NCBI GenBank assembly: GCA_947446155.1 | Contig: CANFFZ010000005.1 | Location: forward strand, 1 to 37,120 | Length of the DNA: 37,120 nt | Direction of reading: 5' to 3' | DNA from: Chloroflexota bacterium | GTDB taxonomy: Bacteria; Chloroflexota; Dehalococcoidia; UBA2979 | Shown: in pieces, positions 1 to 8,464 of the stretch | Layout of the letters: each line of letters starts with the position of its first letter | Position numbering within the stretch: position 1 is the stretch's first letter | Notes under the pieces: generated by a model | The model's input: the letters and a program-made list of their open reading frames with translations, nothing else | The model's database searches: none | What the model was told of the DNA's origin: nothing | Position numbers and translations under genes: made by a program

Positions 1-1127
1 GCGTCGCTCAGCCGCCAGTTGGCGAACGAGCCGTCCGCCGCCGCCTCGTAGGCGCCGAGCACGGTGACGTCGAGCCGTCCGCTGCGCACCAGCGCGAACG
101 AGTCCGCGTGATGCACGAACGAGGCGCCCGGGACGATGGTGACCTGCTGTCCGCCGGCGTTCACGATGTCCGGGTCACCCTCTCCGGCCTCGGCCAGGCG
201 GCTGTACCCGATCACCCCGTTCTCCGAGGTGAACGTGACGTGGTCCTTCGGGTCGACGTAGTTCGAAGCGAACGTCGGAATGCCGATGCCGAGGTTGGCG
301 ATCCAGCCGGGCTGGATGCGCTGGCCGATGACCGCCGCCATCTCCTGCCGGGTCAATTTCCGCTTGCCCTCGCCTGGCGGTGTCGAGGGAGGAGACGGCG
401 CCGGCTCGGCCCGCGCGACGCGCAGGACGCCGTGCGGCAGGATCTGCACGAGCCGCTCCACATAGATGCCCGAGGTGTGGATCTGGTCCGGGTCGAGTTC
501 GCCCGCCTCGACGATTGGCTCCTCAACCTCAACGATCACGTGCTGCGCGGCCATCGCGGCGATCGGGTTGTAGTTGCGCCCAGCGTGGCGGAACACGAGG
601 TTGCCTGCGGTGTCGGCCTTCCATGCGCGGATCAGCGCGTAATCGGCGAAGATCGCCTCCTCGAGCACGTAGGTCTCGCCGTCGAAGTCGCGGTGCTCTT
701 TGCCCTCGGAGAGCAGGGTGCCGACGCCAGCCGGCGTGTAGAAGGCCGGGACACCAGCACCACCAGCACGGATGCGCTCGGCGAGGGTGCCCTGCGGCAC
801 CAACTCCGCGATCAGCGTGCCGTCCTTCACCATCTGCTCCGGCTTCGACAGCCGAGAGGGGTGAGTAGACGCAGTGAAGGAGGCAATCACCTTCTTCACG
901 CGTCCGGCCTCGACCAGGTCGCCGAGGCCCTTCATCTTGCCGTCTGCCGAGGCGGTGCCGACGCCGTTCGAGACGGCGGTGATGCCCTTCGCGCCCTGGT
1001 GGTAGAGCGCGGTGAGCAGGTTCCACGGCATCCCCGTCGCGCCGAAGCCCGGGATCAGCAGCGTGATCCCGTCCGGGATGTCCGCAACTGCCTCGTCCAG
1101 CGTGGCGCAGATCTTTGGTCGTGGCAT
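1..1127 (-). CDS. Fused A-B 3-oxoacid-type (type I) CoA-transferase, 3' end cut by window edge
   Basis: Type I CoA-transferases move CoA between a carboxylic acid and an acyl-CoA through a glutamyl-CoA thioester. Here both subunits lie in one polypeptide. The A half has the GFGATGMP motif at residues 27-34 and runs to about residue 240. A Pro/Ser-rich linker around residues 243-255 leads into the B half, which shows GIGIPT and the SENG motif with the predicted catalytic glutamate at residue 302. I read the frame through the linker and found no stop. The visible part is 375 residues, so roughly 90 C-terminal residues lie left of the window. The start is fixed by GGAGGT five bases before the ATG. 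It lies 96 bases after the Ldh_2-type dehydrogenase on the same strand, with a strong hairpin between them. The acid substrate cannot be told from sequence; acetoacetate/succinate is the family default, not a demonstrated specificity. Confidence 0.88.
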   Translation of the reverse strand, partial: MPRPKICATLDEAVADIPDGITLLIPGFGATGMPWNLLTALYHQGAKGITAVSNGVGTASADGKMKGLGDLVEAGRVKKVIASFTASTHPSRLSKPEQMVKDGTLIAELVPQGTLAERIRAGGAGVPAFYTPAGVGTLLSEGKEHRDFDGETYVLEEAIFADYALIRAWKADTAGNLVFRHAGRNYNPIAAMAAQHVIVEVEEPIVEAGELDPDQIHTSGIYVERLVQILPHGVLRVARAEPAPSPPSTPPGEGKRKLTRQEMAAVIGQRIQPGWIANLGIGIPTFASNYVDPKDHVTFTSENGVIGYSRLAEAGEGDPDIVNAGGQQVTIVPGASFVHHADSFALVRSGRLDVTVLGAYEAAADGSFANWRLSD

Positions 1128-1137
1128 GGGATACCTC

Positions 1138-1164
1138 CGCTCCTCGGGCCGCAGCCGAGGAGCG
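1138..1164. other. Ten-base-pair intergenic hairpin next to a ribosome binding site
   Basis: CGCTCCTCGG (1138-1147) and CCGAGGAGCG (1155-1164) form a perfect 10-bp stem with a 7-base loop. On the minus strand it lies between the dehydrogenase stop (1224) and the CoA-transferase start (1127), directly abutting the GGAGGT ribosome binding site at 1133-1138. No U-tract follows, so it is either a processing/stability element, a weak terminator, or a structure that tunes translation of the CoA-transferase. Confidence 0.5.
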
Positions 1165-1223
1165 GGCCCACCATAGGCCTCGGCGCCCTGCCCCCGCAAT
1201 CGAGGGTTGGCACCCTGCCGCAG

Positions 1224-2315
1224 TCACACGAGCAGCGGCGTCCCAAGCGTTTGTGCGCGCGTGCGCAACGTCGCGAGGGTGTCCCGGTGCAGTGGCACAC
1301 CCACCTTCGAGCGGTACTCGAAGGCATCGGCTTCCGGGTCGCCGGGGAGGATGACCGACCTCGATGGGTCGGAGGGACGGGTCTCCGCGAAGTAGCGGAT
1401 GAGGCGGTCCATGTCGGCCTTGAAGCCCTCGAGCGGCCGCATCTTGCCGATGTCGATCGCCATGCACCACGCCATGTTCGAGCCGTAGTCGAGGTCGACG
1501 CTCGACCCGCCGCCCGCGAGGACGCCGGCAAGGATGTCCACCATCACGGCGAGGCCGTATCCCTTGTAGTTCATGCCCTCGCCGTCCGCGCTCTCCCCGA
1601 TCGGCGTGAGCGCCCACGAGGTGTCTCGCGCGCCCGGTGGAGTCTCCAGCGGCTGCCCGTTGCCATCGACGGCCCACCCACGCGGAATCGGCAGACCGAG
1701 CGCATGCGCACGACGCACCTTCCCGGAGGCGACGGTGCTGGTGGCCATGTCAAGGACGAACGGACGCTCCTCGCCAGCCGGCGCGGCGAACGCGATCGGG
1801 TTCGTGCCAAAGCGAGGGTCGGCGCCGCGCGCCGGGCGCACGCTGCGGTTCGCGTTCGTGACCGCCATGCCGATCATGTCCTGCCCCGCCGCCATCAGCG
1901 GGTAATACCCGACCATCCCGATGTGCCGCCCGTCGACAATGCCCGCCTGCCCAATCCCCGTGACGCGCGCCTTCTCAATGGCCGTGCGCATCGCAAGGTG
2001 CGCGCCGACGACGCCAAGGCCGCCCTCGTTCGAGACCACGGCGGATCCGAGGGACTCACGGACGACATAAGGGATCACGGTCGGATCGATCAGTCCTGCC
2101 TCGATCTGCTCCATGTACCGGAGGCCTGTGACCACGCCGTGCGTGTCGACGCCGCGCAGGTCGGACGCTAAGAGGATGTCCGCGGTCGTAGCGGCATGGC
2201 CCTCAGAGACGCGGAGCGCGACGAAGATGCGCGCCATCTGTTCGCGGAGCGCGGTGCCTTCCACCCGGACAAATTCGCCGGACACAATCTGCTCGACTGT
2301 CGGTTCAGTCGCCAT
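1224..2315 (-). CDS. Ldh_2-family (malate/L-lactate-type) NAD(P)-dependent dehydrogenase
   Basis: This 363-residue protein matches the Ldh_2 family, which reduces or oxidises 2-oxo/2-hydroxy acids (malate, lactate, sulfolactate, ureidoglycolate, cyclic imino acids) and has a fold unrelated to classical lactate dehydrogenase. The N-terminal part carries DLRGVDTHG with the conserved histidine at residue 59. The body has the family pattern FVLDMATSTVASGKV, then a Gly-rich KGYGLAVMVDILAGVLAGG stretch in the C-terminal third. Length is normal for the family. It begins two bases after the stop of the D-2-hydroxyacid dehydrogenase gene, so the two are almost certainly one transcript, which suggests one 2-hydroxy-acid pathway. 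No good ribosome binding site is visible before ATG 2315, consistent with translational coupling. Exact substrate is unknown. Confidence 0.9.
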   Translation of the reverse strand: MATEPTVEQIVSGEFVRVEGTALREQMARIFVALRVSEGHAATTADILLASDLRGVDTHGVVTGLRYMEQIEAGLIDPTVIPYVVRESLGSAVVSNEGGLGVVGAHLAMRTAIEKARVTGIGQAGIVDGRHIGMVGYYPLMAAGQDMIGMAVTNANRSVRPARGADPRFGTNPIAFAAPAGEERPFVLDMATSTVASGKVRRAHALGLPIPRGWAVDGNGQPLETPPGARDTSWALTPIGESADGEGMNYKGYGLAVMVDILAGVLAGGGSSVDLDYGSNMAWCMAIDIGKMRPLEGFKADMDRLIRYFAETRPSDPSRSVILPGDPEADAFEYRSKVGVPLHRDTLATLRTRAQTLGTPLLV

Positions 2316-2317
2316 TG

Positions 2318-3286
2318 CTAAAACCCGCGCGCCTTGTTGATCAGGCCCTCGAGCGGCTCGCCCGCGCGAAAGTGCGCGAGGTTCCGGCAGAAGCGATCGA
2401 GGTTGCGTGGGATGCGGAACTGGCTCGCTCCCGCCGTATGCGGCGTCATGATCACGTTGGGCGCCGTCCAGAGCGGGTGGTCGGCAGGCAACGGTTCGAC
2501 GGGCGCGACATCGAGACCAGCGCCGGCGATCTGTTTCGCGTGGATCGCGGCGACCAGCGCATCAGCGTCCACGACCTCGCCGCGCGTAACGTTCACGAGG
2601 ATCGCGGTCGGCTTCATCAGTTCGAAGGCACGCTTGCCGAACAGTCCGCGCGTATCCGGTGTCAGCGGCAGGCCCGACGCGACGACGTCCGCCGTGCGGA
2701 ACAAATCTTTCAGGCGGTCGCTGCCCCAGACCTCGGGGACCTCGGCCGTCGGCGGGACAGGGTCACAGTCGACGGCGATGCAGCGCATCCCAAAGGCAGC
2801 GGCGCGCCTGGCGATCGCACGGCCGGTACCGCCGAACCCCACGATGCCCATCGTGCAGCCCTCGAGTTCGAACTCCTCGGCGCGATAGGCGACGCGATGC
2901 TCCCAGGACGCCGGGCCGTCCACGACCGCACGTGCGAGGCGTCGCGTCAGCGCGAGCAGGTGGGCGAACGTGTGGTCGGCGAGGTGGCTGCCCACAAGCC
3001 CCTTGTCACCGGAGAGCCAGACATCGCTGGCGACCATCTCGGGAAACAGGTACGCATCCGCGCCCGACGTGATCGCGTGGACCCAGCGCAGCTTCCGAGC
3101 GCGCGCAAACATCGCCGGCGTGATGACGCCGAGGACAACCTCGACATCCTCCATCGCCTCGATCGCTTCCCCGGGCGTATCGGCAACGCGGATGTTCGTG
3201 CCAAGGCCCGCCGCCTCGTGAATGCGTGCGAGGAGCGACTCGTCCACCACGGGCATCGTGACGCCGGGGATGATGAGGATGTTCAC
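2318..3286 (-). CDS. D-2-hydroxyacid dehydrogenase (NAD-dependent)
   Basis: A 322-residue member of the D-isomer-specific 2-hydroxyacid dehydrogenases, which interconvert 2-oxo acids and D-2-hydroxy acids. The Rossmann motif is GFGGTG at residues 150-155. The catalytic triad is complete: Arg235 in NVTRGEVVD, Glu264 in APVEPLP and His283 in TPHTAG. The start is GTG at 3286, chosen because the N-terminus MNILIIPG matches a family-typical first strand. A -10-like TATCGT lies 7 bases upstream with no Shine-Dalgarno sequence, suggesting a leaderless mRNA. It leads a two-gene unit with the Ldh_2-type dehydrogenase. Substrate specificity (hydroxypyruvate, glyoxylate, lactate and so on) cannot be assigned. 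Confidence 0.9.
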   Translation of the reverse strand: MNILIIPGVTMPVVDESLLARIHEAAGLGTNIRVADTPGEAIEAMEDVEVVLGVITPAMFARARKLRWVHAITSGADAYLFPEMVASDVWLSGDKGLVGSHLADHTFAHLLALTRRLARAVVDGPASWEHRVAYRAEEFELEGCTMGIVGFGGTGRAIARRAAAFGMRCIAVDCDPVPPTAEVPEVWGSDRLKDLFRTADVVASGLPLTPDTRGLFGKRAFELMKPTAILVNVTRGEVVDADALVAAIHAKQIAGAGLDVAPVEPLPADHPLWTAPNVIMTPHTAGASQFRIPRNLDRFCRNLAHFRAGEPLEGLINKARGF

Positions 3287-3328
3287 GCGCGGGACGATAG
3301 CATGGGCGATTGGAGCCTCGACTCGCCG

Positions 3329-4204
3329 CTAGCCGAGGGCGGTGGCGGGATTCTGCTGCACCATCTGCCGTACTTCATCCGTCGTGAAGCCTGCGTCGAG
3401 GAACCGCTCGATCCACGACCCGAACCCCACCGGCGGTGCCGGGTTCGCCGCCTGGCCGAGGTCGGTCGAGAGCACGACGTGCTCGGGGCCGACCGCGCGC
3501 ACCTCGCTGGCGACCGATGCGAAGTAGTCATCACCGCCCTCGCGGAAGGAGTTCACGGAGCACTGCTCGATGAACGCGCCACGCTCCGTGAGCGCTTGTT
3601 GCACCTCGAGCGGGATGTGGAACGAGGTCGCGTGCGACACGATCGAGCGGATCCCGCGCCGCCTCGACTCCGTGACGAGCGCGAGTGTCTCCGCGGGATC
3701 GAAGTGCCCGCTGCACAGCGTCGCGCCGTGCTCCGCCATCAGGTCAAGCAGCGTGTGGCACACCGGCACGAGCGTTCCGCGCTCGTCGAGCACGCGGATC
3801 GAGTCCGCCTTCGCGTTCCAGCGTCCGAAGGTGTCTCGTGACCAGGCAGAGTCGAACGTCGGCCACCACACGACGCGCGTCCCGATGCGCAATGCAGCAT
3901 CGAGGGCGTCCGGATTCAGCCCGCCGACGGAGTGGTCGAGCGCGATCGCGCCGTAGACCGCGATGCCCTCGACTTCCTGGTCGAGCGCCCAGGCGAAGGC
4001 CTGCGTCGGGTACTCGTGGCTCTTCAGCACCAGGGCGGCTAGCCCAGCCTCGCGCGCCGCGTATACGAGCGTGCACGCATCCATCCGACGCTCCGCGTAC
4101 GGGTCAGGCGAGGCGTAGACGTGCATGTCGATCGCGCCTTGAAGCAACGCCCGGGAGTCCTCGCGCAGTTCGGCCAGTGTTTCCACGCGATAACTCGTCG
4201 CCAT
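3329..4204 (-). CDS. DUF6282 amidohydrolase-like protein
   Basis: A 291-residue protein resembling the DUF6282 family, distantly related to metal-dependent amidohydrolases. Visible motifs are DMHVYASPD (residues 26-34, where amidohydrolases have D-x-H-x-H; here the second His is Tyr), LVLKSHEYPT, an acidic/His-containing CSGHFDPAET, and a late LSTDLGQ. The frame is open upstream to a GTG at 4240, but I chose ATG 4204 because GGGAGCAGG precedes it at good spacing. A -10-like TAGAGT at 4239-4244 (minus) would place transcription start about 30 bases before it. The family often sits with hydroxyacid and CoA-ester genes, as here. No reaction has been assigned that I can name, and the altered His motif makes metal hydrolase activity uncertain. 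Confidence 0.72.
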   Translation of the reverse strand: MATSYRVETLAELREDSRALLQGAIDMHVYASPDPYAERRMDACTLVYAAREAGLAALVLKSHEYPTQAFAWALDQEVEGIAVYGAIALDHSVGGLNPDALDAALRIGTRVVWWPTFDSAWSRDTFGRWNAKADSIRVLDERGTLVPVCHTLLDLMAEHGATLCSGHFDPAETLALVTESRRRGIRSIVSHATSFHIPLEVQQALTERGAFIEQCSVNSFREGGDDYFASVASEVRAVGPEHVVLSTDLGQAANPAPPVGFGSWIERFLDAGFTTDEVRQMVQQNPATALG

Positions 4205-4347
4205 CGCCTGCTCCCGTCGCTCGACCGTGAATGGGGGCACTCTACTGTCCCGTCATGCAACGACGAGACGGCTCCTCCTCGCAGAATCCGTGATCGCTCG
4301 GTAGCATCGCCCGCTCACCCCTCGCAGCCGCACGGCAGGATCGACCC

Positions 4348-5079
4348 ATGCCTCCGCACACCCCGCCACCGGCCCCGCGCCACAACCACCTCGGTCAGCC
4401 GATCGGCGCTGCGCTCCCGGACTGGACGTCACGCCCGATCCCCGCGCGCTCACCGATGGCCGGCCGCTTCTGTCGCGTCGAACTCCTCGATGTCGCCATG
4501 CACGCGGACGACCTGATTGCCGCCTACGCGCTGGATACCGAGGGCCGCAACTAGACATACCTGCCATACGGGCCGTTCGAGTCGCCGGAAGCACACCGAA
4601 TATGGCTCGCGAACGCGGCTCAGGAGGACCACTCGCGGTTCTTCGCGATCATCGATCTCGCGACCGAGAAGGCCATCGGCGTCGCGGCGTTCATCGCGAT
4701 GCAGCCGGAGATGGGTTCCATCGAGGTCGGCCACCTCGCGTATTCGCCGCTCCTGCAGCGCACACCGGCTGCGACCGAGGCGATGTACCTGATGATGCGA
4801 CGCGCCTTCGAGGGCTACGGCTATCGGCGGTACGAGTGGAAGTGCGACAGCCTGAACGCGCCGTCCTGGAATGCCGCCGAACGCCTCGGCTTCACGTTCG
4901 AGGGCATCCACCGGCAGGCCCGCGTCCTGAAGGGCCGCACCCGGGACAATGCGTGGCTGTCAATCACCGATATCGAGTGGCCCGCAGTTCGCACAGCGCT
5001 TCAGGCCTGGCTCGACCCCGCCAACTTCGACGAGTCCGGCCACCAGCGTCACCGCCTCGAAGTGTTCCGCGCGAAGTGA
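4348..5079 (+). pseudogene. GNAT family N-acetyltransferase interrupted by an in-frame TAG
   Basis: The frame from ATG 4348 encodes a protein of the RimJ/RimL-like GNAT type (acetyl-CoA to an amine, often protein N-termini or antibiotics). It is broken by TAG at 4552-4554 after residue 68. The same frame continues to 5079 with TYLPYGPF, the family's central strands, and AERLGFTFEG near the C-terminus. The stop falls where relatives usually have Trp before TYLPYGPF, so TGG to TAG is the simplest explanation. Without the stop the protein would be 243 residues, normal for this family. Codon choice is equally G/C-rich on both sides. A downstream ATG at 4699 could give a fragment, but it would lack half of the acetyl-CoA fold. 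Either real inactivation or a consensus error. Confidence 0.8.
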
Positions 5080-5088
5080 AGTGTGCCG

Positions 5089-5661
5089 TTAGGCGTCGCT
5101 GCGCGGGAACGGCGTGACTTGCCCCGGCCCGACCTGCACCTCGAATGCGTTGAGCGACATCGAGGTCAAGACGTAGAACCCGATGACCGCCGTGATCTCC
5201 ACGACACCCTGCTCATCCCAAGTGGCGACCGCACGGTCGTACAACGGCCTCGAGAGGAGGTGGCTGACGAGCAGCGCCATGGAGACGTCGTACATCAGCA
5301 GTTGGTCAGGGGAGGCCTTGACCGGCCGCTCGCCCTTCAGAATCGTGTCCATGACGTCCTGTGGGATGCCATACTCGACCGCCCGAGGCGCATGCGCTGC
5401 CCATTCCACGTTCGCCTCGTACACCTTGCCGGTGATCGAAATCGCGAGTTCGACCAGCCCTCGGTCGAGCGAGGTGCGATTCCAGAGCATGCCAGCGAGG
5501 CTGTAGAGGCGGTGGAACAACTCCGCGTTCAGGATCCACGGGTCAAATGGGCCGCCCATCATCCCGTCCGCGCGCACTTTCCGGGTCTTCAGGAAGACCT
5601 CGTATTGCTCACGCTGCTCCGGCGTCAGTTGGTCCGGTGTGTACTTCGTCTGTCGCGACAT
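5089..5661 (-). CDS. Carboxymuconolactone decarboxylase (CMD/AhpD-like) family protein
   Basis: A 190-residue helical protein of the CMD family. Members include 4-carboxymuconolactone decarboxylase and AhpD-type peroxidase partners, but many are uncharacterised. The signature helix reads E-ANVEWAAHAPRAVEYG: it keeps the Glu and the His but has Trp and Ala where AhpD has the redox CxxC cysteines, so a peroxiredoxin-partner role is unlikely. The N-terminal LTPEQREQYE and GPFDPWILNAEL segments are typical of stand-alone members found near aromatic or acyl-CoA catabolic genes. GAGGAGGT six bases before ATG 5661 fixes the start. It is 3' of the SDR gene on the same strand (45-base gap), so the two probably share a transcript. 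Substrate unknown. Confidence 0.87.
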   Translation of the reverse strand: MSRQTKYTPDQLTPEQREQYEVFLKTRKVRADGMMGGPFDPWILNAELFHRLYSLAGMLWNRTSLDRGLVELAISITGKVYEANVEWAAHAPRAVEYGIPQDVMDTILKGERPVKASPDQLLMYDVSMALLVSHLLSRPLYDRAVATWDEQGVVEITAVIGFYVLTSMSLNAFEVQVGPGQVTPFPRSDA

Positions 5662-5706
5662 CGATACCTCCTCGAATCTTCGAATGTGTGAGCGAGCGCC
5701 TCTCGA

Positions 5707-6507
5707 TCAGCCGGAGACGAGCATCGCACCGTCCACGGGCAACGCCACGCCGCTGATGAATCGTGCTTCGTCGGAATGCAGGAAGAGCGCAGCGTAGGCG
5801 ACGTCCCAGCCCGAACCCATCTTCTTGCCCAGCGGCACCTGGCGGTTCCGCTCCGCGATCACGACCTCGCGCGCGACGCCCTCCGCCACGCGCGGCTCGA
5901 TCGCCATCGGCGTCTCCATCAGGCCGGGGAGGATCGTGTTCACGCGGATCATGTCGCCGGCGTGTTCGGCAGCGAGGTACTCCGTGAGACCGATCACGGC
6001 GACCTTCGTCGTCTTGTAGCCGACGCGCGGGTACTTGTGGTGCGCAGCCGCCGAGGAGATGTTCACAATCGAGCCACCACCGTGCTCCTGCATCACCGGG
6101 ATGGCCCATTTGCAGGCGAGCCACATCCCCCGCAGGTTCACCTCGAACACTCGGTCCCACGCATCGACGCTCATCTTCACGGCCGACTCGTCGCCCAGCG
6201 ACAGCCCACCGCCGATGTTGTTGTGCAGCAGATCGAGGCGTCCGAACGCCTTCACGCACGCGACGACGGCCGCCTGCACGTCCGCCTCCTGGCGCACGTC
6301 CGCCGCAAACGACTCGGCCTGGCCACCCTCGCGTCGGATCTCGGCGCACGTCTCTGCCGCGCGATCACCATCGAGGTCCACCACGAACACTCGAGCGCCC
6401 TCCCGCGCGAGCAACAGCGCCGCCGCGCGCCCGTTGCCGATCGTGTCGCCGGGCGTCTGACCGCCACCCATCACGAGCGCCACTTTGCCCTCGACACGTC
6501 CAGGCAT
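5707..6507 (-). CDS. SDR family oxidoreductase
   Basis: A 266-residue classical short-chain dehydrogenase/reductase, NAD(P)-dependent. The cofactor loop is MGGGQTPGDTIGNG (residues 13-26), longer than the usual TGxxxGxG, as in some SDRs acting on CoA esters or terpenoid substrates. Asp45 after the second strand (VVDLDGD) favours NAD over NADP. NNIGG at 96-100 replaces NNAG. The catalytic residues are Ser151, Tyr164 and Lys168. The open frame extends to 6948, but homology begins at MPGRVEGK, so I place the start at ATG 6507, preceded by a G-rich stretch. It is followed 45 bases later by the CMD-family gene. The substrate is not predictable. Confidence 0.9.
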   Translation of the reverse strand: MPGRVEGKVALVMGGGQTPGDTIGNGRAAALLLAREGARVFVVDLDGDRAAETCAEIRREGGQAESFAADVRQEADVQAAVVACVKAFGRLDLLHNNIGGGLSLGDESAVKMSVDAWDRVFEVNLRGMWLACKWAIPVMQEHGGGSIVNISSAAAHHKYPRVGYKTTKVAVIGLTEYLAAEHAGDMIRVNTILPGLMETPMAIEPRVAEGVAREVVIAERNRQVPLGKKMGSGWDVAYAALFLHSDEARFISGVALPVDGAMLVSG

Positions 6508-6636
6508 TCGATGCCCCCCCGCTGCAGCGCTCTCGCGCCATACGTCGAGGCGGCATCGTAACGGCGATGTCGCACCCCGTGAATGCCTCCAACGCTCCGC
6601 ATGTGGCACGCTGGGTAGGTGACTGAGAGGTGCCCG

Positions 6637-7281
6637 ATGAGACTGCCGAGGAAACCGTTGGCGATCCTGCTGCTCTGCGCCACCGCGCTGCTCGCCGCCG
6701 CCTGCGACGACGGAGCGCCGGTTCCAGCAGTCACCACGACTGTCACCCCCCGGGCCACGATCGAGGCAACCGCTACCTCGACCGCCACTCCGCCGAGACG
6801 GGCGGGAATCCCGACCGAGGTGGACTCGCTGATCAACCTCGTACTTGCGGGCGACACCGCCGCCCTTGATCGCGCCGTCATCCTTACCAGCCTCCCCTGT
6901 GGCCCACAGCAGGGCCCGGGCTCGCCGCCTGCTTGCCCTGCGGGTCAACCCGTTGGCACACGCGTCGACGTCTTCCCGGTGGCAACCTGCGAGGGCGAAC
7001 TGCGCCCGGCCTCGTCCGTGCGCCCGACCCTCGACCAGGTCATGCAGGCGAAGCCGGTGCTCATTGGCGTCTACCGCGCGCCGAAGCCGTACCTGCCACC
7101 AGTACAGGCCGAGCAGGTCATCGTGTTCAGCCGGACACCGACCGAAGGCGTGACCGGACCGCTGGGCGCCGGCCTCGTGGTCGTGGGTGGCAGGCTCGCC
7201 GGCATCTGGTTCGGCTGCGGCGCGAAGCCGACCGAGATCGTGCCGCCGGGCACCGCGCCGCTATTCCTGCCGGGCGACTAG
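6637..7281 (+). CDS. Putative lipoprotein of unknown function
   Basis: A 214-residue protein with a lipoprotein signal peptide: basic MRLPRK, hydrophobic core, and lipobox LAAAC with the lipidated Cys at residue 23. A Thr/Ala/Pro-rich linker (about residues 29-55) tethers a small globular domain containing four more Cys and ending in a Gly/Val-rich GLVVVGGRLAGIWFGCG segment. I do not recognise the domain. The start is ATG 6637 because GAGAGGTG lies just upstream; a GTG at 6619 is in frame but poorly placed. It converges on the YibE/F gene, and the two stop codons share the tetranucleotide CTAG at 7278-7281. Located outside the cytoplasmic membrane by the signal; role unknown. Confidence 0.72.
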   Translation: MRLPRKPLAILLLCATALLAAACDDGAPVPAVTTTVTPRATIEATATSTATPPRRAGIPTEVDSLINLVLAGDTAALDRAVILTSLPCGPQQGPGSPPACPAGQPVGTRVDVFPVATCEGELRPASSVRPTLDQVMQAKPVLIGVYRAPKPYLPPVQAEQVIVFSRTPTEGVTGPLGAGLVVVGGRLAGIWFGCGAKPTEIVPPGTAPLFLPGD

Positions 7282-8414
7282 CGAGCGCGCTCGCCTCGGC
7301 TGGACCAGCCGGCGCTGACAGCCGCCAGCGCCGTCGTCAGCGGCACCGCCGCAACGATGCCGATGCTCCCGACGACGGTGCGGACCACCTCGGTCGCGAG
7401 CGCGTCGAAGGAGATGAGGGTCCCCGCTGGCTGCTGCTGCGCTGACAGAATGAGGATCAGCGGCAGCGCGGTGCCTGCGTAGGCAAGCAGCAGCGTGTTC
7501 GTGGTCGCCGAGATGTGATCGCGTCCGACGTTCATCCCGCGCCGGAACAACTCCCGCGTCGACAGGCTCGGATTCGCCTCGTGCAGTTCACCGATGGCCG
7601 AGGCCTGCGTCGTCGTCACGTCATCGAGGACGCCCACCGCGCCGAGGATCATGCTGCCGAGCAGGAGACCGCGCGGGTCGATCACGCCGTTCCCCAGCAG
7701 GATCTGCAGCGTGCTGGCATCGTCTGTCGCGATTCCGGTGAGATGTGCGAACTGCACCGACCACACGGCCAGCAGCCCTGTCAGCGCGAGGCACGCGACC
7801 GTCGCCCCGAGTGCCACCGCCGTCTTGCGCTCGACGCCATGCCCCAGGGTCAACGTCGTCGCGATGATCACGAGGGCACCGGCGATGCAGACGAGCAGCG
7901 GATCCCACCCGGACATGATCGCCGGCACGATGAACCGCGCGATCACCATCACGCTTGACCCGAGCCCTACCAGTGACAGCGCGCCTCGCCAACCGCCCAC
8001 AGCAACCACGAGCAGCGCGAACGCGAACGTGAGCGCCCAGACCGGGACGCGGCGACTGCGATCCTTGATCTGCGTGATCACTCCGCGCTCGCCATCGACC
8101 TGCCCGAGCAGCACGGTGTCGCCGTTCTCTACGACGAAGGCGTCCGCACCACCGTCCTGGTACGCACGCTCGATGATGAAGCGCTCGCCGTCGACTTCGA
8201 CGACCACGCGCTGCTGACGGATCACCCCCGACGGAGAGATCACGTCGTCTCCCGGTGTGACCTCGATAACGCGCGCTTCGCGGATCGTCTCGTGGACGAC
8301 GGGGAGGCCTCGGCGTTCCCACACGCCGGAGGCCGGCAGCACCACGGTCACCACGAGCAGCAACACGGCGATACCGAGGTAGGCGAGGGCCGTATTACGT
8401 GCCTGCGGAATCAC
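7278..8414 (-). CDS. YibE/F family integral membrane protein
   Basis: A 378-residue protein matching YibE/YibF. It has one N-terminal membrane helix (about residues 9-28), a beta-rich extracytoplasmic domain (about 35-120) with repeated VEVDGERF-type strands, then six or seven membrane helices. Family hallmarks are SVMVIARFIVPAI, the polar GVLDDVTTTQASAI helix, and GRDHISATTNTLLLAYAG. The function of the family is not established; a transporter or channel role has been proposed. The start is GTG 8414, preceded by GAGGAGG at ideal spacing. It diverges from the metal-binding lipoprotein gene with 117 bases between. Whether the two are functionally linked (metal handling) is only a guess from adjacency. 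Confidence 0.88.
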   Translation of the reverse strand: MIPQARNTALAYLGIAVLLLVVTVVLPASGVWERRGLPVVHETIREARVIEVTPGDDVISPSGVIRQQRVVVEVDGERFIIERAYQDGGADAFVVENGDTVLLGQVDGERGVITQIKDRSRRVPVWALTFAFALLVVAVGGWRGALSLVGLGSSVMVIARFIVPAIMSGWDPLLVCIAGALVIIATTLTLGHGVERKTAVALGATVACLALTGLLAVWSVQFAHLTGIATDDASTLQILLGNGVIDPRGLLLGSMILGAVGVLDDVTTTQASAIGELHEANPSLSTRELFRRGMNVGRDHISATTNTLLLAYAGTALPLILILSAQQQPAGTLISFDALATEVVRTVVGSIGIVAAVPLTTALAAVSAGWSSRGERAR

Positions 8415-8464
8415 CGGCGCCCTCCTCGTTCCCCGCCGAGCGTACCCGCCCTACTCCGCAGGTG

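Noticed and set aside
108..2171. A 687-codon open frame on the plus strand
   Set aside because: Arg/Asp/Val-rich antisense translation of the CoA-transferase and dehydrogenase genes; a by-product of high GC, with no recognisable domain.
2315..3841. A 508-codon plus-strand open frame opposite the hydroxyacid dehydrogenase and DUF6282 genes
   Set aside because: Antisense to two genes with complete motifs; its own translation shows no family features.
5707..6948. A 413-residue version of the short-chain dehydrogenase with a long N-terminal extension
   Set aside because: Residues before MPGRVEGK are Arg/Gly/Ser-rich shadow sequence over an intergenic region and the start of the plus-strand lipoprotein gene.
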